This document shows positions 60,547 to 64,000 of a stretch of DNA of 64,000 nucleotides, piece after piece. The first letter of the stretch is position 1; each line of letters starts with the position of its first letter. Source of the DNA: JASUTC01 sp035447925 (GTDB lineage Bacteria > Thermotogota > Thermotogae > MWEM01); assembly GCA_035447925.1 (NCBI GenBank), contig DAOTHY010000003.1:28912-92911 (forward strand), in the 5' to 3' direction. The notes beneath the pieces were generated by a model, which was not told the origin of the DNA, searched no databases, and saw only the letters and a list, made by a program, of their open reading frames with translations. The position numbers were made by a program, and so were the translations under genes.

Positions 60547-61869
60547 TTGAATATTTATATAGAAACTTTAGGTTGTCCGAAAAATGAAGCGGATAGTCGA
60601 GTATTATCTGGTCTGTTTTTAGAAAACGAACATCATTTGACCGATGAGCCAGAGAAAGCGGATATGGTCATTATCAATACATGTGGATTCATTTTGGATG
60701 CTGCTGAGGAATCCATTCAGACACTTTTGTCATATGGTACTCAGTTGAAAAAATCAAACCCATCTGTAAAGATCATGGCATTGGGTTGTCTGGTTCAAAG
60801 GTATGCACAAGATTTAATCAAAGAAATGCCTGAAGTGGATTACTGGATGGGTTTGGATACTTTGGAACGAATTGTTGACTTTATTGAGGAATTTCCTAAA
60901 GGGACACATATTCCAAAAACACCTCATCCGCTTTTTCTTAAAACGCCTCATCGATTTCCGGAAGATGATGTATCCTATTCATACATCAAGATTGGAGATG
61001 GATGCAATCGGGCGTGTGCTTTTTGCTCTATCCCCACTTTCAAAGGAGAGCACGTCAGCAGGGACCCTGTTGATATAAAGGAAGAATTTCAGAAACTTGT
61101 AAAAATGGGTAAGCGAGAACTGATCATCGTTGATCAGGATATTACTCAATACCAGTATGGCGAAACGGGATTGGCTCAACTGATTCGAGAACTATCGACG
61201 GTTGAGGGAGATTACTGGATTCGTTTGATGTATATGCATCCGGATCACATTAGCCCAGCACTTTTTGAACAATTAAAAGATATCAGGCATTTGATCGAGT
61301 ATTTTGATATTCCCGTTCAACATGGGTCAGACAAAGTATTAAAAAACATGGGTCGCATACGTACCCGTTCAGAATTAAAAGAGCAGATCCGATCGATTAG
61401 GGCAATCTTTCCTGATGCTAATCTGCGCACTACGATTATGTTAGGGTTTGAAGGAGAGGGACAAAAGGAATTTAGCGAGTTAATGGACTTCATGCAGGAG
61501 GTTCGGTTTGATAAGGTCGGCTTTTTTATCTTTTCTCCGGAAGAAGGGACCCCCATTTACAAAAAGCATTTTAAATTGGAAGATGAGCAGGTGATTCAGC
61601 AAAGGTTAAACGACATTACTGAACTCCAGAAGGAAATATCAGCTCAAAAAAATGAGCAACTTCTGAACAGGCGAATGAAATTGATCGTTGATTCTTATGA
61701 AGGAGATATCATGGTATGCAGAAGTTACAAAGATGCACCAGAGATTGATTCGGAGATTTTTGTTCGTTTGATTGAGGGAGATTCAAGACCGAGGCCATCT
61801 GTCGGCAATTTTATTGATGCCATCATCACAGATTATGATGATTACGATTTGGAGGCTGAATGGATATGA
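60547..61869 (+). CDS. rimO: Ribosomal protein S12 methylthiotransferase RimO
   Basis: A radical SAM enzyme that methylthiolates Asp of S12. 440 residues: N-terminal UPF0004 domain with TLGCPKNEADSR, the radical SAM motif CNRACAFCSIPTFKG, and a C-terminal TRAM domain. The CPKNxxDS variant marks RimO and not MiaB. It starts with TTG and overlaps pgsA by ten bases. Confidence 0.95.
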   Translation: MNIYIETLGCPKNEADSRVLSGLFLENEHHLTDEPEKADMVIINTCGFILDAAEESIQTLLSYGTQLKKSNPSVKIMALGCLVQRYAQDLIKEMPEVDYWMGLDTLERIVDFIEEFPKGTHIPKTPHPLFLKTPHRFPEDDVSYSYIKIGDGCNRACAFCSIPTFKGEHVSRDPVDIKEEFQKLVKMGKRELIIVDQDITQYQYGETGLAQLIRELSTVEGDYWIRLMYMHPDHISPALFEQLKDIRHLIEYFDIPVQHGSDKVLKNMGRIRTRSELKEQIRSIRAIFPDANLRTTIMLGFEGEGQKEFSELMDFMQEVRFDKVGFFIFSPEEGTPIYKKHFKLEDEQVIQQRLNDITELQKEISAQKNEQLLNRRMKLIVDSYEGDIMVCRSYKDAPEIDSEIFVRLIEGDSRPRPSVGNFIDAIITDYDDYDLEAEWI

Positions 61870-62405
61870 CTTTGAATACGCCCACCAAGATCACCTTGAT
61901 CAGAGTTTTAACAATTCCCTTTCTAATGTGGCTGATTATTTTATCACAAAACAATGTGTTTTTAGGAACCATTTCTCTGATCCTTTTTATAGCCAGTTCA
62001 TTGACGGATTGGTTAGATGGCTATTTGGCGAGAAAAAACAATCAAATAACAAATTTAGGTAAATTTATGGACCAGTTAGCTGATAAGGCCTTTGTATCAG
62101 GGACCATGTGTGCACTGGTTTGGACGCATCAGGTCAGTTATTGGCTGTTAGCCATCGTCATTATCAGAGATACGGCAGTAAGCGGAATAAGAATGCTTGC
62201 AGCGAGCAAAGGGGAAGTTGTTGCGGCTAATTTTTTTGGCAAATGCAAGACAAGCGTTCAAATGGTTTATTTAGGACTGGTCATTTTTTCAACGGTTGTA
62301 CAGTGGCCCGGGCAAAGCGTATTAAACATCCTTGCATGGGTGGTTGGCATCATAACGGTTCTTTCGGGATTAACTTATTTCAAAGGATTCCAAAAATATC
62401 TATGA
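61860..62405 (+). CDS. pgsA: Phosphatidylglycerophosphate synthase
   Basis: A 181-residue membrane enzyme transferring phosphatidyl to glycerol-3-phosphate. It has the CDP-alcohol phosphotransferase motif D-x2-DG-x2-AR...G-x3-D-x3-D in LTDWLDGYLARKNNQI followed by LGKFMDQLADK. It has about five membrane segments. ATG 61860 or ATG 61866 are both possible, after GGAGG. It overlaps thpR by four bases. Confidence 0.94.
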   Translation: MDMTLNTPTKITLIRVLTIPFLMWLIILSQNNVFLGTISLILFIASSLTDWLDGYLARKNNQITNLGKFMDQLADKAFVSGTMCALVWTHQVSYWLLAIVIIRDTAVSGIRMLAASKGEVVAANFFGKCKTSVQMVYLGLVIFSTVVQWPGQSVLNILAWVVGIITVLSGLTYFKGFQKYL

Positions 62406-62938
62406 GATCCTTCATCGCATTGGAAGTTGGAGAACAGGTTCAAAAAAAATGCCTGTCAATTATTGAAAATCTTAAGCATAATGGTTACCAGGCAAAATGG
62501 GTGGAGGTGGAAAACCTTCACATTACCTTGTTCTTCCTGGGGGATATTGCCAATCATGAATTGGAAAAAACGGCTTGCATAATAAGAAGACTCAATGCAA
62601 AACCATTTCAGGTGATTATCGACAAAATCAGTTGTTTTCAAAAAGCAACCATGCCAACCTCAGTTTGGTTGGGGATTAAGCCCTGTGAGCCCCTTCATGA
62701 TTTGTATGCTTCAATGAGAAGTGAATTGAAAGCGATTTTTAACAAAACATTTGATCACAAATTTATTCCTCACTTGACACTTGGAAGAATAAAAAAAGTT
62801 CCTAATGATTGGAAAGCTGTTATACAAAAAATAACAGTTGAGAATATTCAAATCGGTAAAGTTATCATCAGTTTAAAAAGTTCGAAGCTGACTGAAAAGG
62901 GTCCAATTTACAAGACATTGGAAGCAAAGGCTATTTGA
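62402..62938 (+). CDS. thpR: RNA 2',3'-cyclic phosphodiesterase ThpR
   Basis: A 178-residue 2H phosphoesterase (LigT family). Both catalytic HxT[LI] motifs are visible: NLHITLFFLGDI and PHLTLGRIKK. Start at ATG 62402 overlapping the pgsA stop (ATGA). It takes the place of cinA before recA. Confidence 0.92.
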   Translation: MRSFIALEVGEQVQKKCLSIIENLKHNGYQAKWVEVENLHITLFFLGDIANHELEKTACIIRRLNAKPFQVIIDKISCFQKATMPTSVWLGIKPCEPLHDLYASMRSELKAIFNKTFDHKFIPHLTLGRIKKVPNDWKAVIQKITVENIQIGKVIISLKSSKLTEKGPIYKTLEAKAI

Positions 62939-62957
62939 CTTTAAGGAGGTACTTGTC

Positions 62958-64000
62958 ATGGCAAGAAGCAAAAAAGACGTGGATAACAATAAAAAAACAG
63001 CAATCGATATGGCAATAAAGAAGATTGAAAAAGATTTTGGTAAGGGTTCGATTATGATCATGGGTGCCGATCAGGTTGCCAATGTGGAAGTCATACCAAC
63101 GGGGTCTCTGTCATTGGATTTAGCGATGGGAGTGGGAGGGTACCCCAGGGGAAGAATCATTGAAATTTACGGGCCTGAATCCAGCGGTAAAACAACATTA
63201 ACCCTTCATGCTATCGCTGAAGCACAAACAAATGGTGGAATTGCAGCGTTCGTCGATGCGGAGCATGCCTTGGATCCTGTTTATGCAAAGAATCTTGGAG
63301 TAGACCTTGATAGCTTGTTGATTTCTCAGCCGGGTAGTGGCGAAGAAGCGTTAGAAATTGTGGAAACGCTTGTTAGAAGCGGAGCGGTTGATTTAATTAT
63401 AGTAGATTCCGTTGCTGCACTCGTTCCACGAGCTGAAATCGAGGGAAACATGGGAGATGCACAGATGGGACTTCAGGCGAGATTGATGTCTCAAGCCTTG
63501 AGAAAACTTTCCAGCGCCGTCAGTAAATCCAAAACATGTGTCATTTTTACCAATCAATTGCGCATGAAAATCGGGATTACTTTTGGGAATCCTGAAACCA
63601 CCACAGGCGGCATGGCGTTAAAATTCTACAGTTCAATTCGTCTAGATATCAGACGAGTCGGTTCTCTAAAAGAATCTGCTGAGTTTGTGGGTAATGAGAC
63701 AAGGGTGAAAGTGGTTAAGAATAAGGTAGCACCGCCATTTAAAGAAGCCTACTTTGATATTATTTACGGAAAAGGCGTGGTCAGGGAAAATGAATTGATT
63801 ACCCTGGGCGAAGAAAATGAATTTATATTAAAAAAAGGGTCTTGGTTTAGTTACTTGAAACCGGATGGTGAAGAAATTAGTTTAGGACAGGGGAAAAACA
63901 ACGCAGTGGCCTTTTTAAAAGACGATCCTAAAATGAGGTATGAGCTAGAAAATCGAATCAGGGAAAAGCATGAGATACAATTGATTAACTATGATGAAAT
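62958..64000 (+). CDS. recA: Recombinase RecA (3' end beyond window)
   Basis: Central recombinase and SOS co-protease. 347 codons are visible up to the window edge, without the stop. Walker A is GPESSGKTT, Walker B LIIVDSVAAL, and the L2 region is TNQLRMKIGITFGNPETT; the mature start is ARSKKDVDNNKKTAIDMAIK. ATG 62958 follows TTAAGGAGGTACTTGTC. No LexA/DinR box was seen in the 20-base gap or the end of thpR, so it is probably read from an upstream promoter. Confidence 0.97.
   Translation, partial: MARSKKDVDNNKKTAIDMAIKKIEKDFGKGSIMIMGADQVANVEVIPTGSLSLDLAMGVGGYPRGRIIEIYGPESSGKTTLTLHAIAEAQTNGGIAAFVDAEHALDPVYAKNLGVDLDSLLISQPGSGEEALEIVETLVRSGAVDLIIVDSVAALVPRAEIEGNMGDAQMGLQARLMSQALRKLSSAVSKSKTCVIFTNQLRMKIGITFGNPETTTGGMALKFYSSIRLDIRRVGSLKESAEFVGNETRVKVVKNKVAPPFKEAYFDIIYGKGVVRENELITLGEENEFILKKGSWFSYLKPDGEEISLGQGKNNAVAFLKDDPKMRYELENRIREKHEIQLINYDE

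Noticed and set aside
62880..62960. Possible LexA/DinR box in front of recA
   Set aside because: No CGAACATATGTTCG-like sequence was found there; the gap to thpR is only 19 bases.
1..64000. CRISPR arrays, tRNA or rRNA genes, insertion sequences, prophage
   Set aside because: I looked for spaced repeats, tRNA T-loop patterns, transposase motifs and phage genes and saw none.

Overview
The window is 64 kb of chromosomal DNA from a low-GC, Gram-positive anaerobe of the class Clostridia. The evidence is AT-rich codon use, many TTG and GTG starts behind strong GGAGGTGA-type ribosome binding sites, a Firmicute-type L27 with its Prp protease, WhiA/YvcK/RapZ, DisA, a long HPF, and ferredoxin-dependent 2-oxoacid metabolism. 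The indolepyruvate and 2-oxoacid:ferredoxin oxidoreductases and lysine 2,3-aminomutase point to an amino-acid fermenter. The FliGHI proteins, CheB and a chemoreceptor point to motility. I cannot name the genus. I saw no prophage, insertion sequence, CRISPR array, rRNA or tRNA.

Layout. 0-6.6 kb: peroxiredoxin and ferritin-like protein, a YjbQ protein, an orphan chemoreceptor, a two-gene lysine exporter (LysO type), NAD synthetase with a decayed glutaminase domain, and a TauE/SafE transporter. 6.6-14.6 kb: iorAB, korBC (no korA or korD), cheB, coaD, kamA and a kamB-like ATPase. 14.7-28 kb: hpf, rng, a GH57 enzyme, then a run of co-directional genes (pnp, M16 peptidase, two HD-GYP proteins, an alkaline-phosphatase-superfamily protein, a ribosomal-protein-L9-like/NYN nuclease fusion, a PAS histidine kinase). 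28-34.1 kb: a candidate non-coding RNA, an MFS transporter, two unannotated small peptide genes next to a GGDEF protein, and a DUF2089/DUF4097 operon with a consensus promoter and paired repeats. 34.3-43 kb, minus strand: radical SAM protein, thioesterase, YugP-type protease, rpoD-dnaG, the ribosomal operon rplU-prp-rpmA-rplM-rpsI, and disA. 43-47.2 kb: yceD-rpmF converging on fliGHI. 47.5-64 kb, plus strand: zapA, rapZ-yvcK-whiA, nrdR-greA-lysS, a glycosyltransferase, an ArsB/NhaD permease, an NrnA-like phosphoesterase, a DUF59 protein, minD, a second yjbQ, tsaC/sua5, a RodZ-like protein, DUF4416, rimO, pgsA, thpR, and recA running off the end.

The most unusual item is the gene at 25965-26768. 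It joins an L9 N-terminal rRNA-binding domain and the start of its long helix to a NYN (Zc3h12a-like PIN) ribonuclease domain, which suggests a ribosome-targeted nuclease. Others worth checking are the minus-strand RNA candidate at about 27955-28172, the paired 35-37 residue peptides at 29895-30194, the triad-less NAD synthetase, and the duplicated operator-like repeats in front of the DUF2089 operon.
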